Assembly: GCA_965221585.1 (NCBI GenBank)
Contig: OZ244898.1
Coordinates: 2,480,001 to 2,544,000 of the forward strand
Length of the DNA stretch: 64,000 nucleotides
Direction: 5' to 3'
DNA from: VXYK01 sp965221585
GTDB taxonomy: Bacteria > Actinomycetota > Acidimicrobiia > Acidimicrobiales > Aldehydirespiratoraceae
Shown: in pieces, positions 1 to 7,134 of the stretch
Layout of the letters: each line of letters begins with the position of its first letter
Position numbering within the stretch: position 1 is the first letter of the stretch
Made by a program: the position numbers and the translations under genes
The notes under the pieces: generated by a model
The model's input: only the letters and a program-made list of their open reading frames with translations
What the model was told of the DNA's origin: nothing
Databases searched by the model: none

Positions 1-108
1 ACCGCCGTTGGATCATCGCGCTCAAATGAGATCTGTCTCGGCGGCTCGATCGTCACCGTCGCAACGGTACCCCGTTGGCGAGGCGGCGACCGGTACCATG
101 AGCCAGCG

Positions 109-127
109 AGCGGGAAAACCCCGCTTT
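109..127 (+). terminator. Hairpin just before the first gene
   Basis: A 6-bp stem (AGCGGG, 109-114, with CCCGCT, 120-125) around an AAAAC loop is followed by TTG. It looks like a short intrinsic terminator of a gene ending left of the window, but it lies only 6 bases before the ATG of the next gene and could instead affect that gene's translation. No upstream coding frame is visible in the first 108 bases. Confidence 0.35.
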
Positions 128-131
128 GACC

Positions 132-1673
132 ATGAAAAATACCTCTCGAGCCCTCTCCCTCATCATCGTTTGCTGCGTCGCGGTGTCCGCTCTGGCGGCG
201 CCTGCGCTCAGTCAGGGGGACCAACAGATCCTGCGAGAGGAGGAGGAGCTACTGCAACAACAGGAGTTTCGACGCGATGAACTGACTGCGCTGATCGCCG
301 AGAGGGAGGCCTCAGTCGGCGTGCTGGGAGAAGAGATCTTCGGACTGGCCGACATGATCGCGATCAACAACATCCAACTCGAGTTCCTCGCCGACGAACT
401 CGAGGAAACCGTCGATGAACGACGCCAACCCGAAGCCACTCGGGTCCAGATCGCCCTGATCAGCTTCAGAAAGGGCGATCCTCGACAGAGCGGGCTGGTC
501 GACGAGATCCGCGCGCTGGACAACCGCGGTGAGACAACTCAGCGGCGGGTGCTCTATCAGTCAGTGATCTCCGAAGCGACTCGACGCCTCGACGAGATCA
601 ACATCCGCCTCCAAGACCTCGGCAACCAACTCGCCGCGACCCGGCGACTCGTCGAGGAGTCCCAGGGTCAGATCGACCAACGCGAGACGACTCAGCAGCA
701 ACTGACCAACGAGATCGCCGCGGCGAAAGCAGAACTTGAATCCACGCTGCTCGAAATCCAGAACACTCGTGTCCGGATCGGGAACGAGAGGGCAGAGGTG
801 ACTGAAGCTGTCCTGACCGGACTCAACATCGAGTCGCACGCGTCGAGGCCGGCACTCGTCGTGAAGATCGACAACGTCGCAGCAGCGATGCCGCAATCGG
901 GTATCAACCAAGCCGACATCGTGTATGTCGAACTGGTCGAGTTCGCGACCCGCCTGGCCGCGGTGTTCCACTCGACCGCTCCGGCGGAGGTCGGTCCGGT
1001 CCGTTCAATGCGAACGGGCGACTTCGACCTGCTCGCGCCGCTCAACGGACCGCTGTTCGCCAATTCAGGCGGCAACAGAGGGACCCTCGCAGCACTGGCC
1101 GACTCGACGCTGGTCGACATCGGAGTGGTCGCTGCCGCACACCTCTACTACCGGAGCACGGGACGCAGAGCGCCGCACAACCTCTACGCCAACACGCAGA
1201 GTCTCTGGTCGGTCGGGAGCGAATTCTCCGGCGTGGGTCTGCCCCCGCCGTTCTTCGTGTTCCGGAACCCGAACGAACCGATCAACCCGACCGCAGTCCC
1301 GGCCTCCTCCATCGACATAGACTACGGCAGCACCCGAGTTCAATACGCCTGGAACGGATCGGGTTGGGATCGAACCCAGAACGGCAGCCCAACGGTCGAC
1401 ACCAGAGGCTTGCGCACCAGCCCGGCCACGGTGATCGTCCAGGCCACGAACTACGGTCGCTCAGCGGCAGACTCCCGGTCACCGGAGGCGATCACGGTCG
1501 GCAGCGGCCCGGCCTGGGTCTTCACCGACGGTCATATGGTGGAGGCCACATGGTCCCGTCAGAGAGCCACCGACGTGACGGTCTACACCGACAACGAAGG
1601 CCGCAGGATCTCGATCCTGCCGGGCCGAACATGGGTCGAACTACCCCGCCCCGGCAGCACCTCGTATTCCTGA
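132..1673 (+). CDS. Exported coiled-coil protein with DUF3048 (YerB-like) domain
   Basis: The N-terminus (KNTSRALSLIIVCCVAVSALAAPALS) is a signal peptide, so the protein is exported. Residues about 30-225 are rich in Glu, Gln, Arg and Leu with heptad character and predict long coiled coils. Residues from about 235 match the DUF3048 family: VVKIDN, the QSGINQADIVYVELVE stretch, RSMRTGDFDLLAPL and APHNLY are its typical blocks. DUF3048 proteins (B. subtilis YerB) are exported and of unknown function. The coiled-coil front half makes this longer than YerB and may link the domain to the cell wall or to a partner. ATG 132 is chosen; a TTG two codons upstream (126) is in frame. No clear Shine-Dalgarno sequence is present. 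Confidence 0.8.
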   Translation: MKNTSRALSLIIVCCVAVSALAAPALSQGDQQILREEEELLQQQEFRRDELTALIAEREASVGVLGEEIFGLADMIAINNIQLEFLADELEETVDERRQPEATRVQIALISFRKGDPRQSGLVDEIRALDNRGETTQRRVLYQSVISEATRRLDEINIRLQDLGNQLAATRRLVEESQGQIDQRETTQQQLTNEIAAAKAELESTLLEIQNTRVRIGNERAEVTEAVLTGLNIESHASRPALVVKIDNVAAAMPQSGINQADIVYVELVEFATRLAAVFHSTAPAEVGPVRSMRTGDFDLLAPLNGPLFANSGGNRGTLAALADSTLVDIGVVAAAHLYYRSTGRRAPHNLYANTQSLWSVGSEFSGVGLPPPFFVFRNPNEPINPTAVPASSIDIDYGSTRVQYAWNGSGWDRTQNGSPTVDTRGLRTSPATVIVQATNYGRSAADSRSPEAITVGSGPAWVFTDGHMVEATWSRQRATDVTVYTDNEGRRISILPGRTWVELPRPGSTSYS

Positions 1674-1720
1674 GGAACTCCTGGGCGGGGTCCTGGCGAG
1701 GGAGTCTTCCCAGGAAGTCC
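1674..1720. terminator. Hairpin between convergent genes
   Basis: A 12-bp imperfect inverted repeat (GGAACTCCTGGG at 1674-1685, CCCAGGAAGTCC at 1709-1720, two mismatches) fills the gap between the stop codons of the DUF3048 gene and the methionine aminopeptidase gene, which converge here. It fits a shared bidirectional terminator. There is no long T-run, as is common at high G+C. Confidence 0.5.
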
Positions 1721-1722
1721 CC

Positions 1723-2673
1723 CTAGACGCCAACGACCGCGGCGCGCACCAGGTCGTGGGCGCATTCGCCGGCTTCGGTGACCGTGAGCCGTTCGGCCTG
1801 CTCCTCACCCATGACCAGAGTGTGTTCGAATTGGGCGGTGCGGCTGCCGTCGATGGTGACGGCCGTCCATTCGTCGTCCCACATCGCCGCCTCAGGCGAT
1901 CCGAGTGTGAGCATCGGTTCGATCGTGAATGTCGTGCCGGGGGCGAGCGGGACGGTCAGCCGACGGTCGTGGTAGTGGGGAATCTGCAGACCCGAGTGGA
2001 ACTCGGTGCCGACGCCGTGCCCTATGAACTCGCGGACCACACCGAGCCGATGCTTCATTGCGTGCGACTCGATCGCACGCCCGATGTCGCGCACCATCGC
2101 ATCGGGGCCGAGCGCGGCGATGGCGAGATCCAGGGATTCCAGCGTTACCTGAACGAGCTTCAGCGACTCAGGGTCGACATCGCCCACCAGGAACGTTGCG
2201 GATGTGTCTCCGTGCACGCCCTCGCGGTAGAGGGTGACATCGATGTTGACGATGTCGCCGTCGCACAGCGGCCGGCTGTCGGGAATGCCGTGGCAGATCA
2301 CCTCGTTGACAGACGTACAGACCGACTTGGGGTAGCCCCGGTAGTTCAACGGACTCGGATAGCCCCCCGCCTCGATCGCGAGGTCGTGGACCAGTCGATC
2401 TATCTCATCGGTTGTGACCCCTGGCCTGGTCAGCGAACCCGCCCTCAACAGGATCTCCGCGGCCGCGGCTCCCGTGCGGCGCATCGCCGCAAGTTCGGTC
2501 GGAGTACGAACCAGCGACGATCCCGAGGGCGGCGGTTGACCGGTGAGAGCGTACGGCGGTCGGTTTATCGCCGCGGGCACACGGCGGGTGGGACTCAAGA
2601 GTCCCCGCACGACCGGAGGGTACGACGGTTGCACCGACGACGACCGAAGATTGCGCCGTTTGCGTTTGGCCAT
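1723..2673 (-). CDS. map: Type I methionine aminopeptidase
   Basis: Removes the initiator methionine from new cytosolic proteins. The family blocks are all present: YPSPLNYRGYPKSVCTSVNEVICHGIPD (substrate-pocket Cys and metal region), then DIVNIDVT and GDTSATF with the metal aspartates, GHGVGTEFH with the metal His, and TIEPML plus a C-terminal QFEHT with the metal glutamates. A ~45-residue N-terminal extension (VVRGLLSPTRRVP, PPYALTGQPPP) resembles the proline-rich front of mycobacterial MapB (MetAP1c). ATG 2673 begins MAKRKRRN; the open frame continues upstream to 2931, but that part is antisense to the MaoC gene and is not used. Probably co-transcribed with the MaoC gene 40 bases upstream. 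Confidence 0.93.
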   Translation of the reverse strand: MAKRKRRNLRSSSVQPSYPPVVRGLLSPTRRVPAAINRPPYALTGQPPPSGSSLVRTPTELAAMRRTGAAAAEILLRAGSLTRPGVTTDEIDRLVHDLAIEAGGYPSPLNYRGYPKSVCTSVNEVICHGIPDSRPLCDGDIVNIDVTLYREGVHGDTSATFLVGDVDPESLKLVQVTLESLDLAIAALGPDAMVRDIGRAIESHAMKHRLGVVREFIGHGVGTEFHSGLQIPHYHDRRLTVPLAPGTTFTIEPMLTLGSPEAAMWDDEWTAVTIDGSRTAQFEHTLVMGEEQAERLTVTEAGECAHDLVRAAVVGV

Positions 2674-2713
2674 TACCCAGCACCCCTGCAAGCCGGGCGT
2701 GTCGCGGCGCAAG

Positions 2714-3169
2714 TCATCGCAGGAACCGACTGACCGACTCGACGACGCAGGCGGGTTTGGCTTGGCCGTCGATCTCGACTGTGATGGTGATGACTGCCTG
2801 GACTCCCCCGTTGACTTCGACCGCTTCGCTGAGAACCGCATTGGCGCGAACTCGGCTCCCGACCGTGACCGGCTGCGGGAAACGAACTTTGTTGGTGCCG
2901 TAGTTGATACCCATCGAGGCGTTGTCGACACGCAAGATCTCGGGAAGGAACTGGTTGGTCAGCGCAAGTGTGAGGTATCCGTGGGCGACGGTGGCTCCGA
3001 ACGGGCCCTGCTCTGCGGCAACCGGATCCACGTGAATCCACTGGTGGTCGCCCGTAGCGTCGGCGAACAGGTCGATGCGTTCCTGGCTGATCGTGAGCCA
3101 CTCACTGGACCCGAGATCGGTTCCTACGGCTTGCAACAAGCCGTCCGGGGAAGCAAAGACTGTCGCCAT
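2714..3169 (-). CDS. MaoC-like dehydratase (NodN type)
   Basis: A 151-residue single hot-dog protein. The hydratase-2 motif is visible as DATGDHQWIHVDPVAAEQGPFG followed by AHGYLTLAL, with the catalytic Asp/His dyad in DHQWIH. The family hydrates 2-enoyl-CoA thioesters or acts on related CoA intermediates in the cytosol. The length matches actinobacterial stand-alone MaoC/NodN proteins. A paralogue with the same YLTL/FLTL, GINYG and FLNP/FPQP blocks lies at 59604-60077. The gene reads into map. The true CoA substrate cannot be told from sequence. Confidence 0.85.
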   Translation of the reverse strand: MATVFASPDGLLQAVGTDLGSSEWLTISQERIDLFADATGDHQWIHVDPVAAEQGPFGATVAHGYLTLALTNQFLPEILRVDNASMGINYGTNKVRFPQPVTVGSRVRANAVLSEAVEVNGGVQAVITITVEIDGQAKPACVVESVSRFLR

Positions 3170-3229
3170 GGGATGCCACGGTACCGGGCGCGCGGATGCT
3201 CGTCACCACGGCTCCGGCATCAGCGACCG

Positions 3230-3374
3230 CGGCTCCGGTCACACGGCAACAGCCACCGCGGCTCCGGCTACGCCCGGCGCAAGCAGGGCACGGCTCCGGT
3301 CACACGGCAACAGCCACCGCGGCTCCGGCTACGCCCGGCGCAAGCAGAGCGCGGCTCGGCAACGCCCGGCGCTG
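3230..3374. repeat. 61-bp tandem repeat, about 2.3 copies, dispersed-repeat family
   Basis: Copy 1 is 3230-3290 and copy 2 is 3291-3351, nearly identical, followed by a degraded third start to about 3374. Each unit carries CGGCTCCGG twice and the core CTCCGGCTACGCCCGGCG followed by CAAGCAG. The same core recurs, inverted, at 10395-10490. The array fills most of the 263-bp gap between the divergent MaoC and CDF genes. The copies abut without unique spacers, so it is not CRISPR. Confidence 0.9.
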
Positions 3375-3432
3375 GCACCCCGCTATCCTCGTCGGTGCCC
3401 AACCGGGATCGCGACCGAACCAAGGAGCTTGA

Positions 3433-4377
3433 ATGGCAGCAAGTGGCGGAACCAAGGCGATCCTGGCTGCTTTCTTCGCAAATCTCGGGATCGCTATCGC
3501 CAAGTTCGTGGCGTTCGCCTTCACCGGGGCCTCCTCGATGCTGGCCGAAGCGATCCATTCGTGTGCCGACACCGGCAACCAGGCCCTGCTGCTACTGGGC
3601 GGGCGGCTCGCCAAACGAGAAGCCACAACGATGCACCCGTTCGGTTACGGGCGTGAGCGATACTTCTGGTCGTTCGTGGTCGCTCTCGTACTGTTCACCG
3701 TCGGTTCAATGTTCGCCGTATACGAAGGCATCGAGAAGATCCGTCACCCCCACGAAATCGACGCTCCAATCTGGGCCTTCGCCGTCCTGTCTTTCGGTAT
3801 CGTGCTTGAGGGTTTCTCGTTCCGCACCGCCATCGTCGAGTCCAACCGGGTCCGCGGCACACAGAGCTGGACGACTTTCATAAGGCGCTCCCGGACCCCA
3901 GAACTCCCCGTTGTGCTTCTCGAGGACCTCGGTGCCATGATCGGCCTGGTACTGGCTCTCGGCGCTCTGGCGATCGCGGTGGCGTTCGACTCCCCGGTAT
4001 GGGACGGAATCGGCACCCTCTCAATAGGTGTTCTGCTGGGCCTGATCGCGGTGGTTCTCGCCATCGAGATGAAGAGCCTGCTGATCGGCGAGGGAGCGAC
4101 CGCAAAGACCCGGGCCAAGATCGTGAGCGCTGTTTCCAGCGTCGAGGGTGTTACCGGCATCGTCCATATCCGCACTCAGTACATCGGCCCTGAGGAACTG
4201 CTAGTCGGTGCGAAGGTGGCGTTCGACCCGAACTACACGACCAGACAGTTGACCGACGCAATCAACGAGGTCGAAGAGAGAGTCCGCCGCGACGTGCCTG
4301 AAGCTCGCCCCATGTACATAGAACCCGACATTCATCGTCTGGACGCGCCCGCGGCCGACGCAGACACCGCAGAATGA
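3433..4377 (+). CDS. Cation diffusion facilitator family metal transporter
   Basis: An inner-membrane divalent metal/proton antiporter (usually Zn2+, also Mn2+, Fe2+ or Co2+) that exports metal from the cytosol. TM2 carries HSCAD (residues 42-46) and TM5 carries LLEDLGA (E164/D165), the intramembrane metal-site positions. HPFGYGRERYFWSF is the conserved block between TM2 and TM3 and is typical of the SLC30A9/ZNT9-like branch. A cytosolic ZT_dimer domain follows (SSVEGVTGIVHIRTQYIGPEELLV). The 314-residue length is normal. AAGGAG lies 6 bases before the ATG. The metal is not certain. Confidence 0.9.
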   Translation: MAASGGTKAILAAFFANLGIAIAKFVAFAFTGASSMLAEAIHSCADTGNQALLLLGGRLAKREATTMHPFGYGRERYFWSFVVALVLFTVGSMFAVYEGIEKIRHPHEIDAPIWAFAVLSFGIVLEGFSFRTAIVESNRVRGTQSWTTFIRRSRTPELPVVLLEDLGAMIGLVLALGALAIAVAFDSPVWDGIGTLSIGVLLGLIAVVLAIEMKSLLIGEGATAKTRAKIVSAVSSVEGVTGIVHIRTQYIGPEELLVGAKVAFDPNYTTRQLTDAINEVEERVRRDVPEARPMYIEPDIHRLDAPAADADTAE

Positions 4378-4387
4378 TCTTGAAGCG

Positions 4388-5071
4388 ATGAGTACTGCTC
4401 TTCACACCACCACCACAGGTTCGGCTACTGCGAGCGCGGCCACGTTGCTGTTCGTCCACGGCGTTGATTCCGATTCGGATGTCTGGACCCCGACCACAGG
4501 TCTCCTCACCGACCATCTCTGCGTGTTGGTCGACCTGCCCGGGCACGGCAAGTCTCCGGTCAGCACCGACCCGAGCGCCTATGAGCGCAGCGCCATGCTC
4601 GAAGATCTTGACTCTGTGATCTCAGGGTTGGAGCGGCCGGTCGTGTTCGTCGGGCACTCTCTCGGTGGTTATCTGGGTATGGCCTACGCCCTCACCCGCC
4701 CGGGTGCAATCGACGCCCTGGTCCTGGTCTCGACCGGCCCCGGGTTCCGAGATCCCGAAGCCATGCAGGGCTGGAACTCGAGACTCATGGAGAACGCCCC
4801 CAGCTACGGGGTGAGCGAACTGGCGGCCACGGTCGGGCTGCACATCGATTCCATGGTGATCGACCGGATTGTCGAACTGACCCTGCCGGTGACACTGGTG
4901 ATCGGTGACGGCGACAGGGCCTACCTCGGTGCCAACGACTACATGGAAAAGAAGCTGACGCACGCCGAGCGCTCCACTGTCGAAGGTGCCCGTCACTACG
5001 TGATGCGTTCACATCCCGACCAGGTCGCCAGCGCCATCCGCGGCACCGCCGCCTCGCTGTCAGGCTCCTAG
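4388..5071 (+). CDS. Alpha/beta-fold hydrolase
   Basis: A 227-residue alpha/beta hydrolase. FVHGVDSDSDVW is the oxyanion-hole region, DLPGHGKS is the following strand, and GHSLGGYLG is the nucleophile elbow with catalytic Ser. GDGDRAYLG holds the probable acid, and ARHYVMRSHP contains the catalytic His. The lid is short, as in small esterases and MhpC/MenH-like enzymes. It starts 10 bases after the CDF gene on the same strand and is probably co-transcribed, though no functional link is obvious. Substrate unknown. Confidence 0.8.
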   Translation: MSTALHTTTTGSATASAATLLFVHGVDSDSDVWTPTTGLLTDHLCVLVDLPGHGKSPVSTDPSAYERSAMLEDLDSVISGLERPVVFVGHSLGGYLGMAYALTRPGAIDALVLVSTGPGFRDPEAMQGWNSRLMENAPSYGVSELAATVGLHIDSMVIDRIVELTLPVTLVIGDGDRAYLGANDYMEKKLTHAERSTVEGARHYVMRSHPDQVASAIRGTAASLSGS

Positions 5072-5084
5072 TAGGCGGTGGCGG

Positions 5085-6227
5085 TCACCCTCCGATAGCT
5101 GATTCGGAACGTAGCTCAGCGATCTCATCGCTGCTGAACCCGAAATCCGTCAGCACCTGATCGGTATCCGCGCCGATCCAGTCCGGCGAGGGCCGCATCT
5201 CACCAGGGGTTCTCGACAGGCGCGGGACGGGCACAACCTCGGTGTCATCCTGACCGCCGAAGGTCCCGCGGTCGACGTTGTGCTGATAAGCGCGGGCCTC
5301 GTTGTAGGTGAGCACCGGGGCCGTGCATGCGTCGGTTCCCTCAAGGATCTCGCACCACTCGTCACGTGTCCTGGTGGCGAAGACCTCTGCCAGACGGGCT
5401 TTCACCTCAGGCCAGCCTTCACGGTCGTACTGAGCCGGCAGTTCCGCTTCGTCGACTCCGATAAGCGACAGCAGCAGCGACCAGAAATGCCCTTCGATGG
5501 GAGCGACCGACATGTAGCCACCGTCGGCGCATTCATAGATTGCGTAGAACGGCGCTCCGCCATCGAAGAGGTTGGTGCCGATCTCATCTGTTTGCATGCC
5601 GCTGTGAGCCATCGGGTAGAAGACCGTTGCGAGCGACGCCACGCCGTCGGCCATGGCCACGTCGATGACCTGGCCCTTTCCCGACTGACGAGACTCAAGG
5701 AGCGCGCAGACGACGCCGTAGGCCAGGGTCAGACCGCCACCGGCAAAGTCACCGTGGATGTTGAGCTGCGGCACTGGCGGGCCGCCCTCGGGACCGATCG
5801 AGCGGATCACGCCGGTTATCGCCTCATAGTTGAGCGAATGCCCGGCGGCATGCGACAACGCACCGGTCTGGCCCCAGCCCGTGAGCCGCCCATAGACGAT
5901 CGCCGGATTGCGATCCATCACCTGTTCGGGGCCGACCCCCAGCCGCTCCGCCACCCCCGGACGGAAGGACTCAAGGAACACCTTAGCGCTCTCTGCCAGA
6001 CGCAGCACAACCTCGACCCCCGCCGGGTTCTTGAGATCGACCGCTACGGAACGCCGCCCCCGGTCCCAAAAGGAATGCCCGCGAGGAACCTTCTCGTCGG
6101 GAACCTCAGAAAGGCGATCAACCCTCACAACCTCCGCGCCCATGTCTGCCAAGCGCAACGAACCGTACGGAAGCGCGCCCAGACCAGCCAGTTCCACCAC
6201 CTTCACGCCGTCAAGGGGTCCAGCCAT
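5085..6227 (-). CDS. CaiB/BaiF CoA-transferase, alpha-methylacyl-CoA racemase type
   Basis: A 380-residue single-domain class III CoA-transferase-fold protein. It begins GPLDGVKVVELAGLGALPY and has DLKNPAG, RPGVAERLG, GWGQTGALSHAAGHSLNYEA and VIDVAMADGVASL, all hallmarks of alpha-methylacyl-CoA racemase (AMACR/Mcr), which epimerises 2-methylacyl-CoA during branched-chain and sterol side-chain oxidation. The Asp in MAD sits at the catalytic aspartate position. ATG 6227 is chosen because it gives the standard family N-terminus; an open extension to 6335 would overlap the upstream VIT1 gene. Converges with the hydrolase gene (14 bases between stops). Confidence 0.88.
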   Translation of the reverse strand: MAGPLDGVKVVELAGLGALPYGSLRLADMGAEVVRVDRLSEVPDEKVPRGHSFWDRGRRSVAVDLKNPAGVEVVLRLAESAKVFLESFRPGVAERLGVGPEQVMDRNPAIVYGRLTGWGQTGALSHAAGHSLNYEAITGVIRSIGPEGGPPVPQLNIHGDFAGGGLTLAYGVVCALLESRQSGKGQVIDVAMADGVASLATVFYPMAHSGMQTDEIGTNLFDGGAPFYAIYECADGGYMSVAPIEGHFWSLLLSLIGVDEAELPAQYDREGWPEVKARLAEVFATRTRDEWCEILEGTDACTAPVLTYNEARAYQHNVDRGTFGGQDDTEVVPVPRLSRTPGEMRPSPDWIGADTDQVLTDFGFSSDEIAELRSESAIGG

Positions 6228-6283
6228 CGACCCGACGCTATGAGGCCGACCAATTTGAACGCAAACCCGTCCTCGCGGGCTGT

Positions 6284-7084
6284 CTAGGTCACAGACACAC
6301 CCAGAAGCGAACCGATAAGGAACGTGGCACCGCATGCACCCGCGGCCACCAGGACCTGACGCAGAGCGGTCCGGACCTTTGAGCGCGCGGTGAAGATCGC
6401 AAGTGCAACTCCCGCCAGCGAAGCGGCGACAACCGCCAGCACAATCGAGGCGACAGCGGCACCGATACCCTCCGCGAACAGCCAGGGAAACAAGGGAACG
6501 AAAGCGCCCATCGCGAAGGAGGCGAACGAAGACAGCGCCACCTGGAGGGGGCGGCCCGCGCCCTCGGGGTCCACACCTAGTTCTTCACGTGCGTGCACGT
6601 CCAGGGCGACTTCAGGATCGGCCATGATCTCGCTGGCTAGTTGCTCAGCGCTCTCCGGTTTCAGTCCTCTCGATCGATAGATCGCCGCCAGTTCACGGAG
6701 CTCCGCTTTGGGATTCTCCTCCAAGGACTTGCGCTCAATGGCTATCTCCCGTTCCACAAGTTCGTTGTGCGCGCGTATCGACACCCATTCGCCCGCCGCC
6801 ATCGAGATCGCGCCCGCCAAGAGTCCGCTGATGCCTGCGAGTCGCACAAGCGACCCGTCTGCCGACGCGCCTGTTATCCCGATGATGAGAGCGACGTTGG
6901 AGACCAGACCGTCACTGAAACCGAACACGGCTGCACGGGCCTCGCCTCCCTGCACATCGCGGTGACGATGAACCATATGGCTGTGCGCGTGATCGTGACC
7001 ATGCTCGTGATCATGGTCATGCTCATGCGGGTGATCGTGGGACGGGTCGTCGTCCGAACCCTGTTGTCGGTCTTCGGCAGCCAT
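6284..7084 (-). CDS. VIT1/CCC1-family Fe/Mn transporter with His-rich tail
   Basis: A membrane protein of the VIT1/CCC1 family, which move Fe2+ or Mn2+ out of the cytosol. GFSDGLVSNVALIIG is the TM1 signature, MAAGEWVSIRAHNE the TM2 end, and the cytosolic domain has the glutamate-rich LVEREIAIERKSLEENP metal-binding segment. Residues about 15-45 form a His/Asp/Glu tail with about a dozen histidines spaced as H-x-H, a likely metal sensor or buffer. It starts at ATG 7084; a GTG/ATG-type upstream extension of 8 codons is possible. The gene lies 56 bases upstream of the racemase gene. Confidence 0.88.
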   Translation of the reverse strand: MAAEDRQQGSDDDPSHDHPHEHDHDHEHGHDHAHSHMVHRHRDVQGGEARAAVFGFSDGLVSNVALIIGITGASADGSLVRLAGISGLLAGAISMAAGEWVSIRAHNELVEREIAIERKSLEENPKAELRELAAIYRSRGLKPESAEQLASEIMADPEVALDVHAREELGVDPEGAGRPLQVALSSFASFAMGAFVPLFPWLFAEGIGAAVASIVLAVVAASLAGVALAIFTARSKVRTALRQVLVAAGACGATFLIGSLLGVSVT

Positions 7085-7134
7085 CGGCAACAGTTTGACA
7101 GACCACACCGACGGCCGTACCGAGAATCTGTCGA

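Noticed and set aside
3230..3374. CRISPR array
   Set aside because: The 61-bp copies are directly adjacent, with no unique spacers, and no cas gene is present.
2543..3883. A 446-codon plus-strand frame across map, MaoC, the repeat array and the CDF gene
   Set aside because: It overlaps three well-supported genes and its middle is repeat sequence; the translation has no recognisable domain.
6228..6335. Upstream extension of the racemase-type CoA-transferase
   Set aside because: It would overlap the VIT1 gene and adds a non-family N-terminus; ATG 6227 gives the standard start.
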